The notes beneath the pieces are model-generated. The model was not told the DNA's origin. It worked only from the letters and a program-made list of their open reading frames with translations, and did not search any database. A program made the position numbers and the translations under genes. This document shows positions 1-8,930 of a stretch of 64,000 nucleotides of DNA, in pieces (position 1 is the stretch's first letter; every line of letters starts with the position of its first letter). Source of the stretch: TMP-86 sp964247385 (GTDB taxonomy: Bacteria; Pseudomonadota; Gammaproteobacteria; Steroidobacterales; Steroidobacteraceae); assembly GCA_964247385.1 (NCBI GenBank), contig CAXTUB010000005.1:62001-126000 (forward strand). Direction: 5' to 3'.

Positions 1-90
1 GGTGGTGATGAGCATGCGTATGAGCTCTTGAATATGGATCTCGATTTGAATGCCGCAGGACTCGATGCGTGGCTGAAACGCGCGGCCTAG
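1..90 (+). CDS. C-terminal fragment of an unidentified protein
   Basis: A frame is open from base 1 to a TAG at 88-90 and gives the last 29 residues of a protein whose start lies outside the window. The tail is acidic and then basic (it includes NMDLDLNAAGLDAWLK). It is too short to assign to a family. The next gene starts inside it at 69, so the two genes are probably co-transcribed. Confidence 0.5.
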   Translation, partial: GGDEHAYELLNMDLDLNAAGLDAWLKRAA

Positions 91-767
91 TCTCGTACGG
101 CCCGGGCGCGCTTTTGGCCGGCGCGCTCGCGGCCGGCACAAGCCTTGCGTGTCTGCTCGCAGCGTGCGCAGCTCCCGGGCCTCGCGCATTGCCCACGCCG
201 GCCGCGGCGGATTCGGCCGCGGCGGGTTCGCCCGCGCACGGTCATTGGCGAAGTCTCGTGCCCGCACCCTTCGGCAGCCGCGTGGCGCAAGTCCCGTTTC
301 CCATGAACGAGGTGTTGCTGTTCCACCGCGGCCCGGGCGATGCGCCGGCGCGCGCAGACGCGGAGGATCAAGAATGCTTCTCCAATGCCGGCAGCCCGCT
401 CGAATTTCGCGGCGCGCACGTCGAGGATTATGTTGTGTGCTTTTTTCAGGAGCGGTTGTTTCGTGTCGAAGCTGCGCTCCGGCTCCCCGCCGACGCGCCT
501 GCCGACAGTGCGCAGCGATGGTGTACGGACTGGCGTGAAGGCACGCAACCTTTGCCCGTCGCAAAGGCCGCCAGCACGAATTCCGCCGTCTGTGCGGGAG
601 TCCAAGGCGGCACCGCGTTTTCAGCCAGCGTATCCGCGGACGATCAACCGGGCCAAGTCATCACAGTGGCGGTGTACGACATGGCCGCGCGCGCCGCATT
701 CGATGCACTCGTACAGCGTGCGGGCGCAGCAACGCCTTCTCGGCCGGTATCAGACTCCGGTCAGTGA
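69..767 (+). CDS. Putative lipoprotein of unknown function
   Basis: Encodes 232 residues from a GTG start. Residues about 10-33 form a hydrophobic, alanine/leucine-rich signal with a lipobox LLAAC ending near residue 33, so the protein is probably a lipoprotein anchored by that cysteine. The mature part has several cysteines (near QECFSN, VVCFF, RWCTDW, AVCAG), compatible with disulfides in the periplasm. No family is recognised. The start overlaps the end of the upstream gene by 22 bases, so a slightly later start is possible, but the signal peptide needs most of this N-terminus. prpB follows after about 60 bases. Confidence 0.6.
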   Translation: MAETRGLVSYGPGALLAGALAAGTSLACLLAACAAPGPRALPTPAAADSAAAGSPAHGHWRSLVPAPFGSRVAQVPFPMNEVLLFHRGPGDAPARADAEDQECFSNAGSPLEFRGAHVEDYVVCFFQERLFRVEAALRLPADAPADSAQRWCTDWREGTQPLPVAKAASTNSAVCAGVQGGTAFSASVSADDQPGQVITVAVYDMAARAAFDALVQRAGAATPSRPVSDSGQ

Positions 768-830
768 ATGCTAAGATGCCGGCCCGCTCGCTCGTGGCGG
801 GATGCAACAGATTCATTGGAACCGGTCATC

Positions 831-1721
831 ATGTCCGCTCGCATCACAGCAGGCGCTTCCTTTCGCGCGGCTCTGCAACTTGAGCATCCGCTTCAAGTCG
901 TAGGCGCCATTACCGCCCTCGCGGCGCGCATGGCGCACGCCACGGGGTTCAACGCGCTGTACCTGTCTGGCGGCGGCGTTGCCGCCAATTCACTGGGTAT
1001 GCCCGATCTCGGGATCAGCAGCATGGACGATGTGCTCACGGACATTCGCCGCATTACCGACGCATGCCCGTTGCCGCTGTTGGTCGATGCCGACACGGGC
1101 TGGGGCGGCGCATTCAACATTGCGCGCACCGTGCGCGCATTCATCAAGGCCGGCGCGGCCGGGTTGCACATTGAAGATCAATTGCAAAGCAAGCGCTGCG
1201 GCCATCGGCCGGGCAAGGAAATCGTCAGCCAGGCGGAAATGGTGGATCGAGTCAAGGCTGCGGTCGACGCACGAAGCGATGCAAGCTTCGTCATCATGGC
1301 GCGCACCGATGCGCTCGCGGTCGAAGGCTTGGAAGCGGCCATCGCGCGTGCGCGCGCATGCGTCGAAGCCGGCGCCGACATGATTTTTCCCGAAGCCGTG
1401 ACCGACCTCGGCATGTACAGAAAATTCAAAGACGCGGTGGGCGTGCCAATACTCGCCAACATCACCGAGTTCGGCCAGACTCCGCTGTTCACCCGTGAGG
1501 AGCTTGGGCAGGCGGGCGTCGATCTCATCTTGTATTGCTGCTCCGCGTATCGCGCGATGAATGCAGCGGCCCTCAAGACCTATGAGGCCATTCGCCGCGA
1601 CGGCACGCAAAAGGGCGTGCTCGATGCCATGCAAACGCGCGCGGACTTGTACCGCTATCTTGATTACCACTCATACGAAGACAAACTGAATCAACTGTTC
1701 GCAGAAGGCAGAAGACCATGA
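831..1721 (+). CDS. prpB: 2-methylisocitrate lyase
   Basis: PrpB cleaves 2-methylisocitrate to pyruvate and succinate, the last step of the methylcitrate cycle that oxidises propionyl-CoA. The 296-residue product has the family length and its signatures: VDADTGWGG at about residues 85-93 (metal-binding loop) and KRCGH at 121-125 (catalytic cysteine loop). The frame is open upstream to 768, but the ATG at 831 gives the N-terminus expected of the family (SARITAGASFRAAL). The stop overlaps the prpC start as ATGA, so the two are translationally coupled. A more distant member of the same superfamily is at 9332-10165. Confidence 0.93.
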   Translation: MSARITAGASFRAALQLEHPLQVVGAITALAARMAHATGFNALYLSGGGVAANSLGMPDLGISSMDDVLTDIRRITDACPLPLLVDADTGWGGAFNIARTVRAFIKAGAAGLHIEDQLQSKRCGHRPGKEIVSQAEMVDRVKAAVDARSDASFVIMARTDALAVEGLEAAIARARACVEAGADMIFPEAVTDLGMYRKFKDAVGVPILANITEFGQTPLFTREELGQAGVDLILYCCSAYRAMNAAALKTYEAIRRDGTQKGVLDAMQTRADLYRYLDYHSYEDKLNQLFAEGRRP

Positions 1722-2965
1722 GCGATTCATCCGCCGCCGCGCAGGCCGCCGCCGCGCAGGCCGCCGCCGCGCAGGGCGCCGCCACTCAGGCCGCCGCCCA
1801 GAGCGGGCAAGCCAGCCAGGTTCCGGGGGCCACCCCCAAGCCGAAGAAATCCGTGGCGCTCTCCGGTGTGCCGGCGGGCAACACGGCGCTATGTTCCGTC
1901 GGCCGAAGCGGCAACGACCTCGCCTATCGCGGCTTCGATATCCTGGAAATCGCCGAGAGCTGCGAGTTCGAGGAGATCGCCTACCTGCTCATTCACGGCA
2001 CGCTGCCGACGCGCGCTGAGCTCGATGCCTATAAAGCCAAGCTCAAAAGCTTGCGTGGCTTGCCTGCCGTGGTGCGCGGCGTTCTCGAAACGCTTCCCGC
2101 CGCGGCGCATCCCATGGACGTCATGCGCACCGGAGTCTCTGCGCTCGGCTGCATTCTGCCGGAGAAGGAAGATCATGAAGCCGCCGGCGCCCGGGATATC
2201 GGCGATGCCTTGATTGCGCGGTTGGGCTCCATGTTGGCGTACTGGTATCACTTCAGCCATAACGGCCAGCGCATCCATGTCGAGACCGAGGATGATTCCA
2301 TCGGCGGCCACTTCTTGCACTTGCTGCACCGGCGTGCGCCGAGCGCGGAATGGGTGCGCGCCATGCACACATCGCTCATCCTGTATGCAGAGCACGAGTT
2401 CAACGCATCGACCTTCACCGCGCGCGTCATCGCCGGAACTGGGTCCGACATGTATTCGTGCATCGCCGGCGCCATCGGCGCGCTACGCGGGCCCAAGCAT
2501 GGCGGTGCGAACGAGGCCGCGTTCGATATTCAAAAGCGCTATGCAACGCCTGCGCAGGCAGAGGCAGACATTCGCGAGCGCATCGGCCGCAGGGAAGTCG
2601 TGATCGGCTTCGGCCATCCGGTATACACCATCGGCGATCCGCGCAATCAAATCATCAAGGGAGTTGCAAGAGAGCTGTCCGTTGCCGCTGGCAACACCAA
2701 GATGTACGACATTGCGGAACGCCTCGAGGCCGTGATGTGGAAAGAAAAAAAGATGTTTCCGAACCTCGATTGGTTTTCAGCCGTGTCCTACCACATGATG
2801 GGAGTGCCCACGGCCATGTTCACTCCGCTGTTCGTCATCTCACGCACCACGGGTTGGGTTGCGCACGTCACCGAGCAGCGCATCGACGGCAAGATCATCC
2901 GGCCGAGCGCGAATTACACGGGGCCGGACGCGCAACGATTCGTCCCTCTCGACGCGCGCCGCTAA
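1718..2965 (+). CDS. prpC: 2-methylcitrate synthase
   Basis: Condenses propionyl-CoA with oxaloacetate to 2-methylcitrate. The product has 415 residues, about 30 more than typical PrpC, because of an alanine/glutamine-rich N-terminus (roughly residues 5-35) encoded by tandem 15-bp repeats. The citrate-synthase fold starts near KPKKSVALSGV. Conserved blocks include NASTFTARVIAGT, GPKHGGANE (catalytic His region), GFGHPVY and a C-terminal segment around VSYHMMGVPTAMFTPLFV. The pairing with prpB and prpD favours methylcitrate synthase over ordinary citrate synthase. Coupled to prpB by a 4-base overlap. Confidence 0.93.
   Translation: MSDSSAAAQAAAAQAAAAQGAATQAAAQSGQASQVPGATPKPKKSVALSGVPAGNTALCSVGRSGNDLAYRGFDILEIAESCEFEEIAYLLIHGTLPTRAELDAYKAKLKSLRGLPAVVRGVLETLPAAAHPMDVMRTGVSALGCILPEKEDHEAAGARDIGDALIARLGSMLAYWYHFSHNGQRIHVETEDDSIGGHFLHLLHRRAPSAEWVRAMHTSLILYAEHEFNASTFTARVIAGTGSDMYSCIAGAIGALRGPKHGGANEAAFDIQKRYATPAQAEADIRERIGRREVVIGFGHPVYTIGDPRNQIIKGVARELSVAAGNTKMYDIAERLEAVMWKEKKMFPNLDWFSAVSYHMMGVPTAMFTPLFVISRTTGWVAHVTEQRIDGKIIRPSANYTGPDAQRFVPLDARR
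1733..1792 (+). repeat. Four tandem 15-bp repeats in the 5' end of prpC
   Basis: The unit GCCGCCGCGCAGGCC occurs at 1733-1747 and 1748-1762 exactly, at 1763-1777 with one change, and at 1778-1792 with a few changes. It is a multiple of three and encodes repeated AAAQA-type residues, so gain or loss of units keeps the frame. It lies before the conserved enzyme fold. Confidence 0.9.
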
Positions 2966-3064
2966 CGCCCGCATCGCTGAGATCTTCACCATGAAGCGCG
3001 CTGCGTGGCACGCGGTGCGCTTCGCGGCAGCGCCGATTCCCTAGTTCCAGGAGAGATTTTTTTC

Positions 3065-4519
3065 ATGTCTTTGCACGATATCAAGTCTGCGATCCGCCCC
3101 GATTTCGACCGAGCATTGCTCGACATCGCCGAATACGCCGCCTCGTACACCGTCGATTCGCACGACGCGTACGACACCGCCTACTACTGCCTGATGGATT
3201 CGCTCGCCTGTGCGTTTCAAGCATTGAAGTATCCCGCGTGCACACGGCTCCTGGGGCCCGTCGTGCCGGGCGCCACCATGACGCATGGCGCGCGAGTGCC
3301 GGGGACCAGCTACGAGCTCGACCCCGTCATGGCTGCATTCAACAACGGCGCCATGATCCGTTGGCTCGATTTCAACGACACCTGGCTCGCGGCCGAATGG
3401 GGACACCCTTCCGATAATCTCGGCGGCATTCTGGCGGTCGGCGATTACATTTCGCGCCGCGCGTTGAATGAGGCGAAAAAGCCGCTCACCGTGCGCGACT
3501 TGCTCACGGCCATGATCAAGGCGCACGAGATTCAGGGCGTGCTCGCCATCGAGAACAGCTTCAATCGAGTCGGCCTCGATCACGTGCTGTTGGTGCGCAT
3601 CGCATCCACCGCCGTCGTAACGAAAATGCTCGGCGGCACGCGCGAGCAGATCGTCAATGCCGTGTCGAATGCTTGGCTCGACGGCGGCGCCCTGCGCACT
3701 TATCGGCATGCGCCCAACACGGGCTCGCGCAAGAGCTGGGCAGCGGGTGATGCCACCAGCCGCGCCGTGCGCCTTGCACTCATCGCCATGACAGGAGAGA
3801 TGGGCTATCCATCCGCGCTCACCGCGACCACCTGGGGTTTCTACGATGTGCTGTTCAAGGGCAAACCGTTCACGTTCCAGCGCGGCTATGGTAGCTATGT
3901 CATGGAAAACGTCTTGTTCAAGATCAGCTTTCCGGCCGAGTTCCATGCGCAGACTGCGGTCGAGTGCGCCATGCAATTGCATCCCAAGGTAAAAGACCGG
4001 CTGGATGAGATCGACACCGTCGTGATCGAGACGCAGGAGCCAGGCGTGCGCATCATCGATAAGACCGGTCCGCTTGCGAATCCAGCCGATCGGGACCATT
4101 GCATTCAATACATGACCGCGGTGCCGCTCATTTTCGGCCGTCTCACCAGCAGCGACTACGAGGATCGCATTGCAGCCGATCCGCGCATCGATGCCTTACG
4201 CGCGAAAATGCAGGTGCGCGAGAACACCACATTCACGGCCGAGTATTACGCGCCCGACAAGCGCTACATCGGAAACGCCGTGCAGGTGTTTTTCAAGAAC
4301 GGCACGGCGACCGAGCGGGTGGCCGTGGATTACCCCATCGGACATCGCAAGCGGCGCGCCGAAGGCATGCCCGTTCTAGTGAAGAAATTCGAATCGAGCG
4401 TAACGGCGCACTTCGAGCCGCGACAGGCTGCGCTCATTCAGGCCACCTTCGCCGATCAGCGAAAGCTCATGACCATGCCTGTGAACGAGTTCGTCGCCAC
4501 CATGGTCAAGAATGCCTAG
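3065..4519 (+). CDS. prpD: 2-methylcitrate dehydratase
   Basis: Dehydrates 2-methylcitrate to 2-methyl-cis-aconitate. The protein belongs to the MmgE/PrpD family and has 484 residues, matching PrpD. Recognisable segments are RWLDFNDTWLAAEWGHPSDN, KAHEIQG, SRKSWAAGDATSRAVRLA and FPAEFHAQTAVECA. An open frame extends 60 bases further upstream, but the ATG at 3065 has a good AGGAGA ribosome site 10 bases ahead (3049-3054) and begins with the family-like MSLHDIKSAIRPDFD. prpC ends 99 bases upstream. No acnD/prpF pair, prpE or PrpR regulator is in view. Confidence 0.93.
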   Translation: MSLHDIKSAIRPDFDRALLDIAEYAASYTVDSHDAYDTAYYCLMDSLACAFQALKYPACTRLLGPVVPGATMTHGARVPGTSYELDPVMAAFNNGAMIRWLDFNDTWLAAEWGHPSDNLGGILAVGDYISRRALNEAKKPLTVRDLLTAMIKAHEIQGVLAIENSFNRVGLDHVLLVRIASTAVVTKMLGGTREQIVNAVSNAWLDGGALRTYRHAPNTGSRKSWAAGDATSRAVRLALIAMTGEMGYPSALTATTWGFYDVLFKGKPFTFQRGYGSYVMENVLFKISFPAEFHAQTAVECAMQLHPKVKDRLDEIDTVVIETQEPGVRIIDKTGPLANPADRDHCIQYMTAVPLIFGRLTSSDYEDRIAADPRIDALRAKMQVRENTTFTAEYYAPDKRYIGNAVQVFFKNGTATERVAVDYPIGHRKRRAEGMPVLVKKFESSVTAHFEPRQAALIQATFADQRKLMTMPVNEFVATMVKNA

Positions 4520-5186
4520 TGTCGCTGCAAGCTCGGCTGCGATACGCGCGCCAATCGCGCGCGAGCAAGAGCTGAACGAGCTGGCGCGCGGCGCGGCGGA
4601 GTTGGGAATCTCGCTCGATGCAGAGCAGTGTGAGCGCATGGTGGGCTTGCTCGATGCGCTCGAGCAGTGCAATGCCCAGTTCAACTTGACGGCCATCCGT
4701 GATCGCGGCGACATGCTGCGCAAGCACGTGCTCGATAGCTTGACCGCGCAGCCGTTTTTGCACGGTGAGCGGATTGCCGATGTGGGCACGGGCCCGGGCT
4801 TTCCGGGTTTGCCGCTCGCCATCGCAAATCCGAGCCGGCAATTTACGCTGATCGAATCAACGGGTAAGAAGGCTCATTTCGTTGCGCGTGCCGCCGAGGC
4901 GCTTGGATGTGTGAATGTCACGGTAGCGAACGAGCGCGCAGAAAAATACCGTCCCGAGCTCCGCTTTGATTGCGTACTGTCGCGAGCCCTGGCTTCGCTC
5001 GAGGGTTTCATCGCCTGCGCCTCGCATCTGTGCGCGCCGGGCGGCCGGCTCCTCGCGATGAAAGGCAAGCTTCCACGCCAGGAGCTTGCGCGCCTGCCAC
5101 GCGGCGTTGCCATTCAGGCCGTCCATCGAGTCTATGTGCCCGGTCTCGAAGCCGAACGACACATCATCGATATTCGCCGCAGTTGA
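4512..5186 (+). CDS. rsmG: 16S rRNA (guanine527-N7)-methyltransferase
   Basis: RsmG (GidB) methylates G527 in the 530 loop of 16S rRNA using S-adenosylmethionine. The 224 residues include the substrate-side segment NLTAIRD...KHVLDSL, the SAM-binding motif IADVGTGPGFPGLPLAI, and SRALASL near the middle. Its start overlaps the end of prpD by 8 bases, so it is probably translated from the same message. In many gammaproteobacteria mnmG precedes rsmG; here prpD does. parA follows, which is the usual downstream neighbour. Confidence 0.93.
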   Translation: MPSVAASSAAIRAPIAREQELNELARGAAELGISLDAEQCERMVGLLDALEQCNAQFNLTAIRDRGDMLRKHVLDSLTAQPFLHGERIADVGTGPGFPGLPLAIANPSRQFTLIESTGKKAHFVARAAEALGCVNVTVANERAEKYRPELRFDCVLSRALASLEGFIACASHLCAPGGRLLAMKGKLPRQELARLPRGVAIQAVHRVYVPGLEAERHIIDIRRS

Positions 5187-5309
5187 ATCGAAGGTCGGCC
5201 ATGCCGTGCGCCATCCAGCGACATGTTAACGTGGCGTCATGAAGGCATCGCCGCAAGCCAAGGCCGGTTCCCGTAAGGGATGTGCGGGGTGTGAGTCTCG
5301 GGCCTTCGC

Positions 5310-6179
5310 ATGAAGCGCGTCATGGCGCTGGCCAATCAAAAGGGCGGGGTGGGTAAGACCACGACGGCGGTGAACTTGGCGGCCTCGCTATCGGCCACCA
5401 AACGCCGCGTGTTGCTCATCGACATCGATCCGCAGGGCAATGCCACCATGGGTTGCGGTATCGACAAGCATTCGCAGGTGCGCACGACATGCGAGGTGCT
5501 GCTTGGCGAATGCTCGGCTGCCGAAGCACTGTTGCCGGTTGCGCACGGCGGCTTCATGGTGATGCCCGCCAATCAAGACTTGACCGCGGCGGAAGTGCGC
5601 CTGCTCGGCGTCATCGCCGGCCGCGAATTCAAGCTGCGCAATGCGCTGCTCGCAGTGCGCGAGCGCTTTGATGTCATCCTCATCGATTGTCCGCCGGCCC
5701 TCAATATGCTGACGTTGAATGCATTGGTTGCGGCCGACACCGTGCTCGTGCCCATGCAATGCGAGTATTACGCGCTCGAAGGTCTCACGGCACTTGCCGG
5801 CACCATCGAGCAGATCCGCGAAAATCTGAACCCCGAGCTTGCCATCGGCGGCGTGCTGCGAACCATGTTCGATCCGCGCAATAACCTCGCCAACGAAGTA
5901 TCGGCGCAGCTTGCCGATCATTTTGGCGAGCGGCTGTTTCGCACCGTCATACCGCGCAATGTGCGCCTTGCCGAGGCGCCGAGTTTTGGCAAACCCGTGC
6001 TCTTCCATGACAAAGACTCACGCGGCGCGCTCGCGTACCTTGCGCTCGCGGGCGAGCTGATTCGCCGCGCCGAGGATGCGGCTCAGGGGCAAAGCCCGCA
6101 GGCCGATGCGGCTCAGGCTCCGGCGTTCGAGGAATCGGGCGCGCCGATGCCTCGGGAGGAATCGGCCTCCCGGTGTTGA
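5310..6179 (+). CDS. parA: Chromosome partitioning ATPase ParA (Soj family)
   Basis: ParA forms ATP-dependent dimers on the nucleoid and moves ParB-parS complexes during chromosome segregation. The 289 residues carry the deviant Walker A KGGVGKTT at 11-18 with signature Lys11, the A' motif DIDPQGN at 38-44, and Walker B FDVILIDCPPA at about 119-129. The C-terminal 35 residues are a low-complexity alanine/glutamine-rich tail. rsmG directly upstream identifies it as the chromosomal copy. Its usual partner parB does not follow; it lies at 23768, about 17.6 kb away. Confidence 0.94.
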   Translation: MKRVMALANQKGGVGKTTTAVNLAASLSATKRRVLLIDIDPQGNATMGCGIDKHSQVRTTCEVLLGECSAAEALLPVAHGGFMVMPANQDLTAAEVRLLGVIAGREFKLRNALLAVRERFDVILIDCPPALNMLTLNALVAADTVLVPMQCEYYALEGLTALAGTIEQIRENLNPELAIGGVLRTMFDPRNNLANEVSAQLADHFGERLFRTVIPRNVRLAEAPSFGKPVLFHDKDSRGALAYLALAGELIRRAEDAAQGQSPQADAAQAPAFEESGAPMPREESASRC

Positions 6180-6237
6180 TCCATTCTTTCATCGCCTAAT
6201 AGAAGAGCATGCAAGCGGCGCGGCCAGGCTCATCACA

Positions 6238-6259
6238 GTAGATGGAAGATTCCACCTAC
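6238..6259. promoter_or_regulatory. Imperfect 22-bp palindrome between parA and the SYLF gene
   Basis: GTAGATGGAA is followed after GA by TTCCACCTAC, giving 10-base arms with one mismatch. No T-run follows, so it is more like an operator than a terminator. It is not a match to a parS site as I know it. The 213-base gap holding it shows nothing else clear. Confidence 0.3.
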
Positions 6260-6392
6260 ATCGCGCAGTCGTTGGCATGACCCTGCACTTTCACGCGCGC
6301 AGCCGCAGCGTGCGTGTAAGATTCGCGTTGCCGTGTGTACGGCGCTGCGCGGGCATCAACCGCTCGCTTAATCAATCAACGACGAGGGCGTC

Positions 6393-6974
6393 ATGAAAAC
6401 AGTGCGAATTATGCTTGCGGGGCTTGCGTTGGTGTGGGCGGGAGCGGCTTCCGCGGCGAGTAATATGGCATCGACGATTTCGCTGTTCAAAAATTCGGGC
6501 GCGAGCGCATCGTTTTTCAACAGCGCCTATGGTTATGCCGTGTTCCCGACCATCGGCAAGGGCGGGCTCGTGGTGGGTGCGGCCCATGGCAAAGGGCGTG
6601 TATACGAAAAAGGGCGTTGGATCGGCGATACCGCCATGACGCAACTCAGCGTGGGCCTGCAGGCAGGCGGGCAGGCGTACAGCCAAATCATCTTTTTTGA
6701 AGACAAGCGCGCTTTGGATGAATTCACGACCGGCAATTTCGAGTTCGGCGCGGGCGTGAGCGCCGTGGTGATCACCGCAGCCGCCACCGGCAATGCAGGC
6801 ACCACGGGTGCATCCGCCGGTGCCAGCGCCGGCAAGAAAGATGCGACCACGGCGGGCGATCATTACTACAAAGGCCTTGCGGTGTTCACCATCGTCAAGG
6901 GCGGCGCGATGGCGGAGATTTCCGTTGCGGGTCAAAAGTTCTCGTACACACCGCGCGGTGCGGCGACGAAGTAA
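6393..6974 (+). CDS. Secreted SYLF-domain (Ysc84/DUF500) protein
   Basis: The 193-residue product starts with a clear signal peptide cut near AASA at residue 21-22. The rest matches the SYLF fold, known from lipid-binding Ysc84-type proteins: FFNSAYGYAVFPTIGKGGLVVG, GDTAMTQLSVGLQAGGQAYSQIIFFE, and a final FTIVKGGAMAEISVAGQKF strand. An alanine/glycine-rich insertion sits at about residues 130-150. Probably a periplasmic or surface protein; its exact role in bacteria is not settled. It stands alone between parA and the MFS gene. Confidence 0.85.
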   Translation: MKTVRIMLAGLALVWAGAASAASNMASTISLFKNSGASASFFNSAYGYAVFPTIGKGGLVVGAAHGKGRVYEKGRWIGDTAMTQLSVGLQAGGQAYSQIIFFEDKRALDEFTTGNFEFGAGVSAVVITAAATGNAGTTGASAGASAGKKDATTAGDHYYKGLAVFTIVKGGAMAEISVAGQKFSYTPRGAATK

Positions 6975-7062
6975 GCGGAGCGCGGGCGCTTCAGCGGCGT
7001 AAGTCGGCGCCGCTCGCTCGAGCGCCTTTCGCGATGCCGCGACGCCATCGTAGCTGACGCCG

Positions 7063-8265
7063 GTGGAGAGAGGGCAGTGGACGCCCGAGCGGCGCGGTGT
7101 GGTGGCCGCGAGCTTCCTTGGGTGGGCGCTCGATGCATTCGATTTCTTTCTGCTGGTCTTCGTCATCAAGGACGTCGCCGCGGAATTTCAAGTCGATAAG
7201 AAAACCGTCGCGTGGGCCATCGTGCTCACGTTGGCGCTGCGGCCCATCGGAGCATTCTTGTTCGGGCGATTGGCCGACAAGTTTGGCCGGCGCCCCATTC
7301 TTCAGCTCGATATCGCGCTGTATTCCATTCTTGGTTTCGCTACCGCATTTGCGCCGAATCTAACGGCTTTTCTCCTCGTGCGTGGGCTGTTCGGCATCGC
7401 CATGGGCGGTGAATGGGGCATCGGTACGTCGCTGGCGATGGAAAGTATCCCTGCGAACGCGCGTGGATGGGTGTCGGGTTTGCTGCAGTCAGGGTATCCC
7501 ACGGGTTACCTGCTGGCATCGGCCTCTTACGCATGGCTCTACCCTCATCTGGGTTGGCGCGGCATGTTTACCTTGAGCCTGCTGCCGGCACTCCTGGTGT
7601 TTTTCATCCGCAGAAACACGCGCGAATCCCCCACTTGGCGCGCAAGCGATGTGAGCTGGCGCGCGACATGGCGCACGCTGCGCGTGCATTGGCGCACCGT
7701 GATCTACGCCGTCGTGCTCATGACCGCCTTCAACTTTTTCAGTCATGGCACGCAGGATTTATACCCTACGTTTCTGCAGACCCAACACGGCCTCGATGCA
7801 CACGCGACGGGCAGCATCGCCATCATCTACAACATCGGCGCAATTCTAGGAGGCTGGCTGTTCGGAGCATTGAGCCAGCGCTTTACTCGCCGCAGCGCCA
7901 TCGTGGCTGCAGCGCTGTTGTCGTTGCCCACCGTGTATCTCTGGGCTTTTTCCAGCACCGCATTCTTGTTGGCGATGGGCGCCTTCCTCATGCAATTCTG
8001 CGTGCAAGGCGCATGGGGCGTCGTGCCCGCGCATCTCAATGAGCTCTCGCCGCCCGATGCGCGCGGTACGTTTCCGGGAACCGTCTATCAGCTCGGAAAC
8101 TTCATTGCCTCATCGAATGCCGTGCTGCAAACATCCATAGCGCAGAGCCACGGCGGCAATTATTCCCTGGCGATGGCCTCAGTCGTCATTTGCGCCGCGC
8201 TCAGCATTGCGGCCATTGCGGGTTTGGCGCCGGAGCAGCGCAACGCTCTCGAGCCGAAAGACTGA
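7063..8265 (+). CDS. MFS transporter, sialate/lactate:H+ symporter (SHS) type
   Basis: A 400-residue major facilitator with about 12 hydrophobic segments. The N-terminal GWALDAFDFFLLVFVIKD stretch, the GRLADKFGRRP loop between helices 2 and 3, and the GIAMGGEWGIGTSLAMES segment resemble the SHS subgroup (NanT and lactate carriers), which imports carboxylates with protons in the inner membrane. The start is GTG at 7063; an in-frame TAG lies 12 bases upstream, so the start is confined. The substrate cannot be read from sequence; a monocarboxylate would fit with the nearby propionate pathway but that is inference. Confidence 0.85.
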   Translation: MERGQWTPERRGVVAASFLGWALDAFDFFLLVFVIKDVAAEFQVDKKTVAWAIVLTLALRPIGAFLFGRLADKFGRRPILQLDIALYSILGFATAFAPNLTAFLLVRGLFGIAMGGEWGIGTSLAMESIPANARGWVSGLLQSGYPTGYLLASASYAWLYPHLGWRGMFTLSLLPALLVFFIRRNTRESPTWRASDVSWRATWRTLRVHWRTVIYAVVLMTAFNFFSHGTQDLYPTFLQTQHGLDAHATGSIAIIYNIGAILGGWLFGALSQRFTRRSAIVAAALLSLPTVYLWAFSSTAFLLAMGAFLMQFCVQGAWGVVPAHLNELSPPDARGTFPGTVYQLGNFIASSNAVLQTSIAQSHGGNYSLAMASVVICAALSIAAIAGLAPEQRNALEPKD

Positions 8266-8432
8266 GGGCCGCTCGGATAGACGGCCTATCGTGCATGCAA
8301 GCTCGGCTCGTGCCAACCTTTCGGAAATGCGAGCGTGAGCGGCCTCGGCTTCGCGGCAAGCGTCAGCCGCGTGTGCACACGGTTGCGTGTAATGTCGAGC
8401 GCGTCCAGAGGAATGTCGAGACCGGCGGCTTG

Positions 8433-8804
8433 CTAGCGCTTCCTTGCGAGCTCGATTTTGCCTTTCGACCCGATCAGCGCGGAGCCGATCATGCTGACCA
8501 CACTCACGACGATCGCCGCCCAGAACGCGGTCCAAAAGCCATCGATGCGCATGCCGGGCACCAGCCACGCGACCAGCCCCACCATCGCCGCATTGATGAC
8601 CAACAAGAACAGGCCCAACGTCACGAGCGTCGCGGGCAGCGTCAGTACGATGACGATGGGCCGAACAATGGCGTTGACGACCCCGAGCAACAGTCCCGCA
8701 AGCACCAGGTGCGTGGGCGTGTCGATGCGCAATCCGGGCAGAATGGAAGCCGCGCTCCACAGCCCCAATGCGGCAATGAGCGCGCGTATGATAAATCCGA
8801 GCAT
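8433..8804 (-). CDS. Small membrane protein, YvlD/phage-holin family 4 type
   Basis: 123 residues with four hydrophobic segments. The sequence (LAGLLLGVVNAIVRPI, VTLGLFLLVINAAMVGLVAW, IDGFWTAFWAAIVVSVVSMIGS) matches the widespread family annotated as phage holin family 4 or YvlD-like. Despite the name there are no phage genes around it. Function is unknown, probably an inner-membrane protein. The 167 bases between it and the MFS gene end show nothing clear. Confidence 0.8.
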   Translation of the reverse strand: MLGFIIRALIAALGLWSAASILPGLRIDTPTHLVLAGLLLGVVNAIVRPIVIVLTLPATLVTLGLFLLVINAAMVGLVAWLVPGMRIDGFWTAFWAAIVVSVVSMIGSALIGSKGKIELARKR

Positions 8805-8930
8805 GCGCCATTCTAGCGCAGCCTGCCCTCACGAACGTTGGCTGCCGGCCGATGGGCGTGCGGGATGTGGAATATGCGCGATGAATGGCGCAACGTATTG
8901 CGCGGAGATTTCTGACTCGAGGAGTGCGGT

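Noticed and set aside
8433..8804. Possible prophage signal from a holin-family name
   Set aside because: The family is widespread in chromosomes; no integrase, capsid or lysis genes are near.
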